Origin: JAXHUH01 sp034211175
GTDB lineage: Bacteria; Actinomycetota; Acidimicrobiia; Acidimicrobiales; CAIXPF01
NCBI GenBank assembly: GCA_034211175.1
Contig: JAXHUH010000308.1
Coordinates: 1-64,000 of the forward strand
Direction: 5' to 3'
Length of the DNA stretch: 64,000 nucleotides
This document shows, piece by piece, positions 41,628 to 50,296 of the stretch (positions are counted from its first letter, which is position 1; each line of letters starts with the position of its first letter). A model generated the notes under the pieces. That model did not search any database. It was given only the letters and a program-made list of their open reading frames with translations, and was not told where the DNA came from. Position numbers and translations under genes: made by a program.

Positions 41628-41784
41628 GAGCCACTTCCGTCACTCCGCGTCCTCGGACCGCGTCCGGCGCGGGACCGGTCACGGGTGGGCCGACCCCGCC
41701 CGGGGCCGACCCACCCGGTGCATCGGTGGGCGCTCGGCCCGCCTGGAACGGATTCCCCTGGATCGGAGGTCGCGCGCCGACCGC

Positions 41785-42738
41785 TCAGGTCCCGTCGGGC
41801 CCGACGCCGTAGCCGGCGGCCAGCTCCCGCAGCGTGGCCAGGCACTCGGCCGCGCACTCGCGCACGATGTCCGCGACCGGTCGCACCTCGTCGATGCGGC
41901 CGGCCACCTGGCCGCACAGGGCGATCGACGCCTCCATGTCACCGCCGAAGTACAGGTCGAGCGCGGAGCCGAGGTCGGCCATCGCGTTGTGGCTCGCGTC
42001 GTGCTCGAGCGCGCTCGTCCGCTCGGTGCGCAGCGCCCGCAGCTGCGGCGAGGTGTGCCCGTTGAGCACCAGCGTGTCGGTCTCGGCCGCGCCGATGATC
42101 GCCTGCTTCCAGTTGTCGTGGACCGGCGACTCGGCCGCCGACACCATGCGGGTCCCGAGCTGGACGCCCTCGGCGCCGAGCGCCAGCGCGGCCGCCATCG
42201 AGCGGCCGTCCACGAACCCGCCGGCGGCGATGATGGGCACGTCGACCCGCGACCGGACCAGCGGCAGGAGCACCATCGACGACACCGGGGTCGGGCTCTT
42301 GAAGCCACCGCCCTCGCCCCCCTCGACGATGAGGCCGTCCACGCCGGCCTCGACGGCCTTGATGGCGCCGGCCAGGGTCGGCACGACGTGGAAGACGGTC
42401 AGGCCGGCCTCCTTGAGCGGCGCCGTGTACCTGGTGGGGGAGCCGGCCGAGGTCGTGACGAACCCGACGCCCTGCTCGACGACGAAGTCGGCGATGGCCG
42501 GATCGCGCACGAACGCCTGGGCGATGTTCACCCCGAACGGCTTGTCGGTCAGGTCGCGCATCTTGGCGATCTCGCCCTTGACCGCGTCGAGCTCGCCGGA
42601 GGACGTCTCGATGATGCCCATGGCCCCGGCCTCGGACACGGCCGACGCGAGCTGGGCGCGGGCGATCCAGCCCATCGGCGCCTGCACGATGGGCACCTCG
42701 ATGCCCAGCATCCTCGTCACCCGGTTGTCGAAGCCCAT
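41785..42738 (-). CDS. Nitronate monooxygenase family protein
   Basis: A 317-residue FMN-dependent TIM-barrel enzyme of the nitronate monooxygenase/2-nitropropane dioxygenase family: VPIVQAPMGWIARAQLASAV, GAMGIIETSSGE, VDGLIVEGGEGGGF, DVPIIAAGGFVDGRSMAAAL and ALGAEGVQLGTRMVSAAES. The preferred ATG at 42738 has GAGGAGG nine bases upstream. Natural substrates may be nitroalkane toxins such as propionate 3-nitronate, or the enzyme may act as an enoyl reductase. Confidence 0.88.
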   Translation of the reverse strand: MGFDNRVTRMLGIEVPIVQAPMGWIARAQLASAVSEAGAMGIIETSSGELDAVKGEIAKMRDLTDKPFGVNIAQAFVRDPAIADFVVEQGVGFVTTSAGSPTRYTAPLKEAGLTVFHVVPTLAGAIKAVEAGVDGLIVEGGEGGGFKSPTPVSSMVLLPLVRSRVDVPIIAAGGFVDGRSMAAALALGAEGVQLGTRMVSAAESPVHDNWKQAIIGAAETDTLVLNGHTSPQLRALRTERTSALEHDASHNAMADLGSALDLYFGGDMEASIALCGQVAGRIDEVRPVADIVRECAAECLATLRELAAGYGVGPDGT

Positions 42739-42865
42739 GGGACCGTGCCTCCTCGTCGCGCTCGCCGGCGGCACCGGTCACCGTGCCCGCCGCAGCTCGA
42801 TCGAACGATCGATCGGTGCCGCCCGGACCGTAGCGGGCCGCCGTTGGCCCGTTCGAACCCGGTTA

Positions 42866-42892
42866 CCTGTGGAAAACTCCGCATTCCACAGG
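42866..42892. promoter_or_regulatory. Inverted repeat with a DnaA-box-like arm
   Basis: CCTGTGGAA (42866-42874) and TTCCACAGG (42884-42892) form a perfect nine-base inverted repeat with a nine-base centre. It lies in the divergent gap between the nitronate monooxygenase and the small gene at 42950. The segment TGTGGAAAA matches a DnaA box (TTWTNCACA) on the other strand. It may be an operator or a DnaA-titrating site. Confidence 0.5.
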
Positions 42893-42937
42893 CAATCAAC
42901 AGGGTTGACGGTCTGGATGGCCACAGGGCCGTCGTCG

Positions 42938-42943
42938 TACGGT
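42938..42943 (+). promoter_or_regulatory. -10 element of a likely leaderless transcript
   Basis: TACGGT ends six bases before the ATG at 42950, with no ribosome binding site. Confidence 0.45.
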
Positions 42944-42949
42944 CGACCA

Positions 42950-43201
42950 ATGAAGGACCAGAAGCCCTGCCACGAGGTCACGCTGCTCGACCAACGGGTG
43001 GAGCTGGTGCACGGCGCCGACGCCTACCAGCCCGAGGGTCACATGACCACGTTCTTCCGGACCGACGGCGAGCGGGCCGTCGTCGATGCGTGGTCGACCC
43101 GGGTCGCCTCCTTCCGAACGGCGGAGATCCTCATGATCCGGCGAACCGACCGTGCCGTCGAGGCGGCACCCGGCCACGTCCCGACCCTGCGCTCGGCGTG
43201 A
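42950..43201 (+). CDS. Small protein of unknown function (83 residues)
   Basis: The protein begins MKDQKPCHEVTLLDQRVELV and has a mixed alpha/beta pattern with no membrane segment, signal peptide or recognised motif. The single Cys is at residue 7. A TACGGT hexamer six bases ahead supports the ATG. It precedes a zinc-ribbon gene by 46 bases on the same strand. Confidence 0.6.
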   Translation: MKDQKPCHEVTLLDQRVELVHGADAYQPEGHMTTFFRTDGERAVVDAWSTRVASFRTAEILMIRRTDRAVEAAPGHVPTLRSA

Positions 43202-43247
43202 GCGCGTCATCGCCCACGGCCGGCGGGCCCCGCGCGAGACTCCTCCG

Positions 43248-43451
43248 GTGAGCATCGACAGCGACACGCCGCTCGAGTTCGACTGCCCCCGCTGCGGCTC
43301 GGGTGCGAGCGAGCGGTTCTACGGACCGTGCAGCGACTGCCGGGCCGAGTTGCGGGCCACGCTCGGCGGCGAGTCGCAGCACTACGCCGCCGCGGCGTTC
43401 GAGCCCAAGATGAACGTCACCCCCAACGCGGTCGCCCTCAAGGACGACTGA
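43248..43451 (+). CDS. Small zinc-ribbon protein
   Basis: A 67-residue protein with two CxxC knuckles (FDCPRCGSGASERFYGPCSD, then CRAELR), which should bind one zinc ion. The GPCSDCRAELR segment is typical of a small conserved actinobacterial family of unknown function. The tail (FEPKMNVTPNAVALKDD) is conserved-looking and hydrophilic. It starts at GTG and converges with the GGDEF gene, seven bases between stops. Confidence 0.75.
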   Translation: MSIDSDTPLEFDCPRCGSGASERFYGPCSDCRAELRATLGGESQHYAAAAFEPKMNVTPNAVALKDD

Positions 43452-43457
43452 CCACGG

Positions 43458-44867
43458 TCAGGGGGCGGCCGGCTGGCGGCGCTCGGTGAGCGCCCGGAGG
43501 CGCTCGCCCGGTACCGATCCGTCGTGGCGGTGCCGGGCCGGCTCGAAGATCTCGACCCCGGCAGCCGAGGCCGCCTTCGCCGCGTACATCGCCACGTCGG
43601 CCTCGCTGAGCAGGATCGAGGCGTCCTCGAGGCCGGGCCGGCACAGCGACACGCCCACGCTCGCGCCGACCTGTACCGCGCTCCCGCCGATGTCGAAGGG
43701 CTCACGGACCGCGTCGACCACCCGGGCCGCGACCTGCCGAGCGTCCTCCTCCCCGGCGGGTGCGGCGAGCAGGACGGCGAACTCGTCACCGCCGAGGCGG
43801 GCCACGAGGTCGGTCCGACGGACGGCGCCACCGAGGCGGGCGGCCACCTCGCGCAGCAGCGCGTCGCCGGCCGCGTGCCCGAGGCCGTCGTTGACCAGCT
43901 TGAAGTCGTCGAGGTCGATGTACATCACGCCGCCCGGCGTGCCCGCGGCGACCAGCCGCTCCAGGCGCTCGATGAGCGAGCGACGGTTCGGCAGGCCGGT
44001 CAGGCCGTCGGTGTAGGCCTGGTCGGTGAGTCTCCGACGGTGCTCGTCGAGCGACGCCGCCATTGCCTCGAACGCACGGGCGACGTCGGCCAGCTCCTCC
44101 ACACGGAACGAGCCCGGTCTGGCCCGCAGGTCGCCCCGGCCGTAGCGCACGGCCGTGTCGTGCAGGTCGCGCAGCGGCACGAGGACGTCACGCCGGGTGT
44201 GGCGGAAGAGGTGGATCGCAACGGCGGCGAACGCCGCGAACAGGGCTCCGAACGCCACCGTGAGCCGGCGGGCCCGGACACGGGCCTCGGCGAGGCGCTC
44301 GTCGATCTCCGAGCTCGACTCCTCGGCGAGCTCGTCGGCGACCATGATCAGCCCGTCGGCCGTCATCGCCAGCTCGAAGTGGAAGCCCTCCCGGTCCGCG
44401 AGCCCGGCGACGTAGCCGTCGATCGCATCGTCGGCCACCGCGGCGCGCAGGTCGCCGAAGGTCGCGTCCCAGCGATCCCGCGCCTCGGCGACCAGCTCGA
44501 GCTCGGACCCGCCATCGAGCACCTCGTCCACCCGGCCGAAGAGCTCGGCCACCGCGGCATCGGCGGCCACGAAGCGCTCGGTCCCGACCGACCCCTCGTC
44601 GACGAGCCCGTGGGCCGCCGACTCCTGCTCGGAGAGGGCGACCCGGAGGGAGGAGGCGTAGGCGAGCTCGCGCGAGGCCTCGGCCGCGGACTGCTCGAAG
44701 CTGCGGACGAGCCCGGCGACCGCGCCGTAGCCGAGCGCGCCCGCTGCGACGAAGAGGACGCTCACGACGGCGGACGCGCGCCGCCAACGGTTGATCAGGC
44801 TCGCTCCGCCGTGCCGATCGCCCGCGGCCCCCGGCGACGACCCGGGGGCGTGGCTCCGCGTCTCCAC
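43458..44867 (-). CDS. Membrane-anchored GGDEF diguanylate cyclase
   Basis: A 469-residue protein: an N-terminal TM (SVLFVAAGALGYGAVAGLV), a helical extracytoplasmic sensor of about 150 residues, a second TM (FGALFAAFAAVAIHLF), a HAMP-like linker (VPLRDLHDTAVRYGRGDLRA), and a GGDEF domain (YTDGLTGLPNRRSLIERLER; DLDDFKLVNDGLGH; ARLGGDEFAVLLAAP near residues 352-366). The active-site motif is intact, so it should make cyclic di-GMP from GTP. I see no RxxD inhibitory site at the usual place. It is the last gene of a possible dppD-tetR-fadD-GGDEF run. Confidence 0.9.
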   Translation of the reverse strand: METRSHAPGSSPGAAGDRHGGASLINRWRRASAVVSVLFVAAGALGYGAVAGLVRSFEQSAAEASRELAYASSLRVALSEQESAAHGLVDEGSVGTERFVAADAAVAELFGRVDEVLDGGSELELVAEARDRWDATFGDLRAAVADDAIDGYVAGLADREGFHFELAMTADGLIMVADELAEESSSEIDERLAEARVRARRLTVAFGALFAAFAAVAIHLFRHTRRDVLVPLRDLHDTAVRYGRGDLRARPGSFRVEELADVARAFEAMAASLDEHRRRLTDQAYTDGLTGLPNRRSLIERLERLVAAGTPGGVMYIDLDDFKLVNDGLGHAAGDALLREVAARLGGAVRRTDLVARLGGDEFAVLLAAPAGEEDARQVAARVVDAVREPFDIGGSAVQVGASVGVSLCRPGLEDASILLSEADVAMYAAKAASAAGVEIFEPARHRHDGSVPGERLRALTERRQPAAP

Positions 44868-44936
44868 CTCCGCCGATCGGTCATCGCGCGCCGGACCTTG
44901 AGCACTCCCGAACCCGGTTCAGGCACCGCCTCGAGG

Positions 44937-46607
44937 TCAGGCCGACGCCGACGAGCCGCGGGCCCGTTCGCTGGCCCAGCGGTAGTTCGCCTTCCCGTTC
45001 GGGTTCCGCTCGACCCGGTCGACGACCACGACGGCCTTCGGCAGCTTGTAGCGGGCGATGGTACGCCCGGCGGCCTCGCGCAACGTGTCCGCGTCGGCGT
45101 CCGAGCCCGGTCGCAGCTGCACGACCGCGACGACCTCCGAGCCCCACCGCTCGCTCGGCCGCCCGACGACGACCACGTCGACGACGTCCGGATGGGCCTT
45201 CAGCGCCTGCTCGACCTCCTCGGCGAAGATCTTCTCGCCACCGGAGTTGATCGTCACCGAGTCTCGCCCGAGCAGCTCGATCGTGCCGTCGGCGCGGAGC
45301 CGGGCCCGGTCGCCGGCGACCGCGTGGCGCACCCCGCCGAGGGTCGGGAACGTGGCTCGTGTCTTGTCGGGGTCGTTCAGGTAGCCCCGCGGCACCCGTC
45401 CGCGCTGGGCCAGCCAACCGACCTCGGGGTCACCGGGTGCCAACGTCCGATCGAGGTCCGCGCTGAGCACGACGGTCGTCGTGGAGGGCCGGAACCCCGA
45501 TCCCTCGGACGGCTCGCGGCCGCCGCCGGTCGACGCCACCCCGTGGCGCCCGGTCTCGGACGACCCGAGCACGTCGACGACGGTCAGCCCGGGGACGAGC
45601 TCGGTCAGCGCCGCCTTGCGCTCCGCGCCGAGCACCGCACCACCCGTCATGAGGTGGCGCAGCGACGACAGGTCGTAGCGGTGGCGTCGCAGCTCCTCGA
45701 TCAACGGGAGCGCGAAGGCATCGCCGACGATCAGCAGCGAGGTCACCCGCTCCCGTTCGCAGGTCGCGAGGACGTCGGCCGGATCGAGGTGCTCGACATC
45801 GCTCTGGATGACGACCGTGCCGCCCGCGACCCAGGCGCTGATCGCGTTCCAGTGCGCCGCGCCGTGCATGAACGGGGGAGCGGGCAGCGCCCGCAGCCCT
45901 CCGCCGCGGGCCCGCTCGACGATCTCGTCGATGTGCTCGTAGTCCGACCCGTCCCGGCGACGGACGCCGAGCGCGGCCACCAGGAAGTCGGCCTGGCGCC
46001 ACAGCACCCCCTTCGGCGCCCCGGTCGTGCCGCCGGTGTAGACCATGTACTGGTCGTCGCCCGACCACGAGGCGACGAGGTCGGCGGGCAGCGCCGGGTC
46101 GGCGGCGGCCAGCGCCTCCTCGTAGTCGACGGCGCCGTCGAGCAGCGGCGCACCCGACCCGTCGTCGACCTGGAGGAGCAGCTCGAGGCGGTCGAGGCGA
46201 TCGCGCACCGCGGCGAGGGTCGACGCGAACCGGCCGCCGTAGACGATGGCGCGGGTGCCGGCGTCGGCGAGGACGTAGGCCAGCTCGTCGGCGACGTAGC
46301 GGTAGTTCACGTTGAACGGGACGGCCCGGGCCTTGTAGGCGCCGAGCATCGCCTCGAGGTACTCGGTCCCGTTGAGCAGGTACAGGGCCACGTGGTCCTG
46401 GTGCGAGCGCCACCCGTCGGTCGGGACCGGGCCGGCTCGTCCGGCATCGGCGATGCCGAGCCCGGCACCGCGCAGCACCGCGGCCAGGCGGCGCGAGCGG
46501 TCGTCGACGTCGGCCCAGCTCAGGCGACGATCGCGCCACACGAGGCAGTCACGCTCGGGCACCTCACGGGCGATCGCCTCGAAGCTGGCGGCGAGGTTCA
46601 GTTCCAT
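44937..46607 (-). CDS. Acyl-CoA synthetase (FadD-type AMP-binding enzyme)
   Basis: A 556-residue adenylate-forming ligase: PFNVNYRYVADELAYVLADA, the phosphate loop YMVYTGGTTGAPKGVLWRQA, VVDVLGSSETGRHG, AVAGDRARLRADGTIELLGR (adenylate site), the hinge and GGEKIFAEEVEQALKAHPDV, and the catalytic Lys in ERNPNGKANYRWA. The overall form matches fatty-acid or steroid-side-chain CoA ligases of actinobacteria; the chain length cannot be predicted. It starts at the ATG 54 bases after tetR. Confidence 0.9.
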   Translation of the reverse strand: MELNLAASFEAIAREVPERDCLVWRDRRLSWADVDDRSRRLAAVLRGAGLGIADAGRAGPVPTDGWRSHQDHVALYLLNGTEYLEAMLGAYKARAVPFNVNYRYVADELAYVLADAGTRAIVYGGRFASTLAAVRDRLDRLELLLQVDDGSGAPLLDGAVDYEEALAAADPALPADLVASWSGDDQYMVYTGGTTGAPKGVLWRQADFLVAALGVRRRDGSDYEHIDEIVERARGGGLRALPAPPFMHGAAHWNAISAWVAGGTVVIQSDVEHLDPADVLATCERERVTSLLIVGDAFALPLIEELRRHRYDLSSLRHLMTGGAVLGAERKAALTELVPGLTVVDVLGSSETGRHGVASTGGGREPSEGSGFRPSTTTVVLSADLDRTLAPGDPEVGWLAQRGRVPRGYLNDPDKTRATFPTLGGVRHAVAGDRARLRADGTIELLGRDSVTINSGGEKIFAEEVEQALKAHPDVVDVVVVGRPSERWGSEVVAVVQLRPGSDADADTLREAAGRTIARYKLPKAVVVVDRVERNPNGKANYRWASERARGSSASA

Positions 46608-46661
46608 CGACCGACGATGTTGGCACGCCGGCCGCAGCGGACACCCGGTCCGCGGCCCGGC

Positions 46662-47291
46662 TCAGGACGCCGTGGGGCTCAACGGCTCCGCGCTCTCCTC
46701 GGTCGGGCGGTCGAAGGCGTGCGACAGGCCGACCCAGAGGAGGCGATGGATGATGTCGATGTTGCGGTCGTCGTCGATCGCGCCGTCGTCGAGCAGCGCG
46801 CCCAGCGCACCGTCGATGAGCCCGCCGACGGCCGACACCGCGAGGCGCGCGTGGCGACCGCCGCCCCACGCCTCGCCCAGCTTCTCGGCCCGGGCGCGGC
46901 GCGCGTCCTCGAGCGGCTTCTGCGGCGTCACCCCGAGGATGCGGATGAACCGCACCATCTGCGGGTCCTCGCGGGCCTGCTCCACCCGGACCTCGACGAT
47001 GCGGCGCAGGCGCTCCTCGGGCGTGGCGTCGCTCGCCATCGCGACCATCGACTGCTCGTCGAGGTCCGCGACGCAGCGCTCGTAGAGCTCGGCCAGCAGC
47101 CCGCCCTTGTCGCCGAAGTAGTTGTAGACGAGGGCGCGCGAGACACCCGCGTCCAGCGCGACCTCCTCGAACGTCACCTCGGCGGGGTCACGCCCCAGGA
47201 ACACCCGGAGAGCGGAGTCGAGCAGTTGGGATCGCCGCTCCTCCGGAGAGAGCCGGCGGCGTCTTCCCACACCCTGCGTCTCCACCGCCAC
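46662..47291 (-). CDS. TetR-family transcriptional regulator
   Basis: A 209-residue TetR regulator: the N-terminal helix-turn-helix is RRSQLLDSALRVFL, EVTFEEVALDAGVSRALVYN and YFGDKGGLLAELYE. A helical ligand-binding domain follows. GGAGG lies five bases before the GTG. It sits 26 bases after dppD and 54 before the acyl-CoA synthetase, so it may control one or both and respond to an acyl-CoA (inference). Confidence 0.9.
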   Translation of the reverse strand: MAVETQGVGRRRRLSPEERRSQLLDSALRVFLGRDPAEVTFEEVALDAGVSRALVYNYFGDKGGLLAELYERCVADLDEQSMVAMASDATPEERLRRIVEVRVEQAREDPQMVRFIRILGVTPQKPLEDARRARAEKLGEAWGGGRHARLAVSAVGGLIDGALGALLDDGAIDDDRNIDIIHRLLWVGLSHAFDRPTEESAEPLSPTAS

Positions 47292-47317
47292 TCGGTCCTC
47301 CTCCCGGCTCCGCTCGA

Positions 47318-48424
47318 TCAGGAGCCGCCCACGGCAACACGGGTCTGGGCCAGGCCCTTCTTGAGGTTGGCCTCCAGGGCCTCCTCGTTGGCCTTCGTGC
47401 CCACCGGGTACCAGCACGCGAACGTGTGGCCCGGCGTCTCCGCCTCGACGAGGGGTGGCTCCTCCTCGTGGCAGCGAGGCTGAGCGTAGGGGCACCGGGG
47501 GGCGAAGTTGCAGCCCTTGGGCGGCGTGATGAGGTCCGGCGGACGGCCGCCGATCACCTGGAGCCGCGTGTGGCTGCGGTTCTCGAGCTTCGGGATCGAC
47601 TTCAGCAGCGCCTCGGTGTAGGGCATCCGCATCTCGGAGAACAGCACCGACGTGGGCGCCTTCTCCACGATCTTGCCCGCGTACATCACCGCGATGTCGT
47701 CGGAGCGGCCGGCGACGACCCCGAGGTCGTGGGTGACGAGCACCATCGCCATGAACCGCTCCTCCTGCAGATCCTGAAGGAGGTTGAGGATCTGGGCCTG
47801 GACGGTCACGTCGAGCGCGGTCGTCGCCTCGTCGGCGAAGAGCACCTTGGGCCCGCACGCCAGCGCGATGGCGATCGTGACCCGCTGGCGCATGCCCCCG
47901 GAGAGCTGGTGCGGGTACTCCTCGAGCCGCCGCGACGGCTCGGGGATGCCGACCGAGGTCAGCAGGGCGAGGGCCGTGGCGTTGGCCTCCTCGCGCCCCA
48001 TGTCGAGGTGCTTGCGCAGGGACTCGGTGATCTGGACCCCGATCTTCATGACCGGGTTGAGCGAGGTCATCGGGTCCTGGAACACCATGGCCATCTCGGT
48101 GCCCCAGACCTCCCGCATCTTCTTCTCGGGCACGTCGGTGATCTCGCGGCCCTCGAAGAAGACCTGGCCCTTGCTGACCACGTTGCGGCGGGGGAGCAGG
48201 CGCATGATCGAGCGCGACAGGACGCTCTTGCCGGAGCCGGACTCGCCGACCAGGCCGAGGGTCCGTCCGCGATCGAGCGTCAGCGAGACGCCGTCGACCG
48301 CCTTGACCAGGCCGCGTGGCGTCTTGAACCACGTGCGCAGGTCGCGCACCTCGAGCAGCTTCTCGGTCGCCGGCGCGCCATCGGGCCCGGTCGCCGCCTT
48401 CTCGGTGATGACCTTCCGGCTCAT
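47318..48424 (-). CDS. Peptide ABC transporter ATPase DppD type
   Basis: A 368-residue oligopeptide/dipeptide-type ATPase of normal size: Walker A LVGESGSGKSVLSRSIM near residues 55-71, Q-loop MVFQDPMTSLNPVMKIG, signature LSGGMRQRV near 173-181, Walker B VLFADEATTALDVT, and the C-terminal family-specific Cys segment CNFAPRCPYAQPRC. Its partners (dppB', dppC, dppF) lie on the opposite strand, divergent from it, which is unusual. A strong promoter (48574-48602) and a palindrome (48505-48525) precede it. Confidence 0.92.
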   Translation of the reverse strand: MSRKVITEKAATGPDGAPATEKLLEVRDLRTWFKTPRGLVKAVDGVSLTLDRGRTLGLVGESGSGKSVLSRSIMRLLPRRNVVSKGQVFFEGREITDVPEKKMREVWGTEMAMVFQDPMTSLNPVMKIGVQITESLRKHLDMGREEANATALALLTSVGIPEPSRRLEEYPHQLSGGMRQRVTIAIALACGPKVLFADEATTALDVTVQAQILNLLQDLQEERFMAMVLVTHDLGVVAGRSDDIAVMYAGKIVEKAPTSVLFSEMRMPYTEALLKSIPKLENRSHTRLQVIGGRPPDLITPPKGCNFAPRCPYAQPRCHEEEPPLVEAETPGHTFACWYPVGTKANEEALEANLKKGLAQTRVAVGGS

Positions 48425-48504
48425 CGGTTGCGCACGCCCCCTCGTTCGGTGCCGCCGCGGCGGCCCCTTCCTGCACTTCCACATCCGGCGGGACCGCCGG
48501 CGGA

Positions 48505-48525
48505 CCGACTGCGGCCCGCAGTCGG
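48505..48525. promoter_or_regulatory. 21-bp palindrome in the dppD leader
   Basis: CCGACTGCGG and CCGCAGTCGG pair perfectly around a single C. It lies about 40-60 bases downstream of the predicted dppD transcription start, within a leader of about 140 bases. It could be an operator that blocks elongation, or an attenuator hairpin. Confidence 0.55.
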
Positions 48526-48573
48526 GCTCGGCACGGAGCCCGCACCTCTGTGCCACCGGTCACGGTAGCGCTG

Positions 48574-48602
48574 AACGTAGGGCCGCACTGTCAGTTCGTC
48601 AA
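48574..48602 (-). promoter_or_regulatory. Promoter of dppD
   Basis: On the minus strand, -35 TTGACG (48602-48597) and -10 TACGTT (48579-48574) are separated by exactly 17 bases. It is one of the two best housekeeping-type promoter matches seen in the window. The remaining 150 bases to the truncated dppB hold nothing recognised. Confidence 0.6.
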
Positions 48603-48756
48603 ATGTCGATCGCCCGTCGACGATCGTTCAGGCAGGTCGGACGGGTGAGCCCCTCCGGCGCGGCACCGGGTCGGACGCGACATCGGCTCAGGTGACGCGG
48701 GTCCAGCACACGACGCGGCCGACACGCTCGCCGACGAGCTGGTCGCGCAGCAGTCG

Positions 48757-49368
48757 GTGATCGACCGCACCGAGCTGGTGGCACTGCGCGAGGACCTGCT
48801 CCGCGACGACGGCCCGGCCGTCGACGACGAGGTCGGGGCCGTCGCAACGCCGCATCCGCTGTCGATCGGCGGGTTCGACCTCGGGTTCCGCTGGCTGCCG
48901 GCCAGCCGCTACGTGCCCTTCGGCGAGGACCCGGTCCTGCACTTCAAGCACATGCTGCTGCCGGCGCTCGCGCTGGCCCTCGGCCCGATCGCCGTCTACA
49001 TGCGGCTCCTGCGGACCGACATGATCGCCACGCTGCAGGAGGACTACATCAACGTGGCCAAGGCCAAGGGCATGGGCACCATGCGGATCCTGGTCGGCCA
49101 CGCCCTGCGTCCGTCGAGCTTCACGCTGCTGACCGTCCTCGGCATCAACATCGGTGCGCTGATCGGCGGCAGCCTCATCATCGAGGCGATCTTCACCCTG
49201 CCCGGCCTCGGGTCCTACATCTACACCGCGGTCTTCCAGCGCGACTACATCGTCATCCAGGGGATGGTCGTCGTCATCGCCGTCGGCTACGTCTTCGCCA
49301 ACTTCGCCGTCGACCTCCTGTACGCCGTTCTCGACCCGAGGGTGCGCCATGCTCGAGCAATCGCCTAG
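48757..49368 (+). CDS. DppB-type ABC permease lacking its N-terminal half
   Basis: The last 160 or so residues are the C-terminal half of a DppB permease (FRWLPASRYVPFGEDPVLHF; LLPALALALGPIAVYMRLL; EAA loop ATLQEDYINVAKAKGMGT; SLIIEAIFTLPGLGSYIYTA). Full-length family members are about 310-340 residues, whereas this ORF gives 203. Its first 45 residues (VIDRTELVALREDLLRDDGP) do not look like a permease. The first two or three membrane helices are missing, and the 332 bases before it are too short to hold them. It overlaps dppC by 20 bases, so coupling to dppC is kept. It is probably a deletion or rearrangement remnant. Confidence 0.8.
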   Translation: MIDRTELVALREDLLRDDGPAVDDEVGAVATPHPLSIGGFDLGFRWLPASRYVPFGEDPVLHFKHMLLPALALALGPIAVYMRLLRTDMIATLQEDYINVAKAKGMGTMRILVGHALRPSSFTLLTVLGINIGALIGGSLIIEAIFTLPGLGSYIYTAVFQRDYIVIQGMVVVIAVGYVFANFAVDLLYAVLDPRVRHARAIA

Positions 49369-50296
49369 CCCGAACGCCACCGGCGTGCGGTCCGACGAGG
49401 ACTCGGAGTTCGCGGACCCGGCCTCCGAGGCCGGCATGGACGCCGAGGCGATCGAGGCGCTCGACGCCGAGCACGTCTACCAGGGCCGCAAGCTCGGCAT
49501 CCTCTTCTGGTGCTGCGTGGGCTGGCTCGTCGTGCTGGGGCTGGCCGCCATCTTCGCCGACCTGCTCCCGCTGAAGGACCCGTCCGCGGCGTTCGCGGGC
49601 ACGAGCCGCAACGGCCCCTCGGCCGAGTACTGGTTCGGCAACTCCAACATCGGCGCCGACATCTTCTCCCAGGTGATCTACGGAGCCCGCCGCTCGCTCG
49701 GCGTCAGCTTCAGCGCCACGGCCGCCGGCCTGCTCGTCGGCGGGGCGATCGGCCTCACCGCCGGCTTCTACCGGGGCTCGCTCGAGAGCTTCATCACCTC
49801 CGCCCTGGACGTGCTGCTCTCGTTCCCCGCGCTGGTGCTGGCGCTGGCCCTCGTCATCTTCCTCGGCCAGGGCGCCCCGACGGTCGCACTGGCCCTGGCC
49901 ATCCTGGCCGTGCCCTCGATCGCCCGTGTCACCCGGGCCGCGACGCTCGTCCACTCCCAGCGGGAGTTCGTGCTCGCCTCACGCACCCTGGGCGCCCGCA
50001 ACGGGCGGATCATGGTCCGCGAGGTGCTCCCCAACGTGCTCCCGGCGATGTTCTCGTTCGCGCTGATCAACGTCGCGGTGCTCATCGTCGTCGAGGGCGC
50101 CCTGGCGTTCCTCGGCATCGGCGACGCCACGGAGCCGGCGTGGGGCGTGATGATCAACAACGGCCGGGCCAGCCTGGACGAGGCACCCCACATCGTGCTG
50201 TTCCCGGCGCTGTTCATGTTCCTGACGATCCTCTCGCTGAACCTCATCGGCGACAAGCTCCAGGAGATCCTCGACGTGCGGGAGGCCAAGCTCTGA
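49349..50296 (+). CDS. DppC-type ABC permease
   Basis: A 315-residue permease of the dipeptide/oligopeptide family. An acidic N-terminal extension of about 45 residues precedes TM1 (LGILFWCCVGWLVVLGLAAI). Then come WFGNSNIGADIFSQVIYGAR, SFPALVLALALVIFLGQGAP, the EAA loop (FVLASRTLGARNGRIMVREV) and FLGIGDATEPAWGVMI. It looks intact. Its stop and the dppF start share one A (TGATG), so the genes are coupled. Confidence 0.93.
   Translation: MLEQSPSPNATGVRSDEDSEFADPASEAGMDAEAIEALDAEHVYQGRKLGILFWCCVGWLVVLGLAAIFADLLPLKDPSAAFAGTSRNGPSAEYWFGNSNIGADIFSQVIYGARRSLGVSFSATAAGLLVGGAIGLTAGFYRGSLESFITSALDVLLSFPALVLALALVIFLGQGAPTVALALAILAVPSIARVTRAATLVHSQREFVLASRTLGARNGRIMVREVLPNVLPAMFSFALINVAVLIVVEGALAFLGIGDATEPAWGVMINNGRASLDEAPHIVLFPALFMFLTILSLNLIGDKLQEILDVREAKL

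Noticed and set aside
42866..42892. Chromosomal origin
   Set aside because: Only one DnaA-box-like site, no cluster, and no dnaA, dnaN or gyrase genes in the window.
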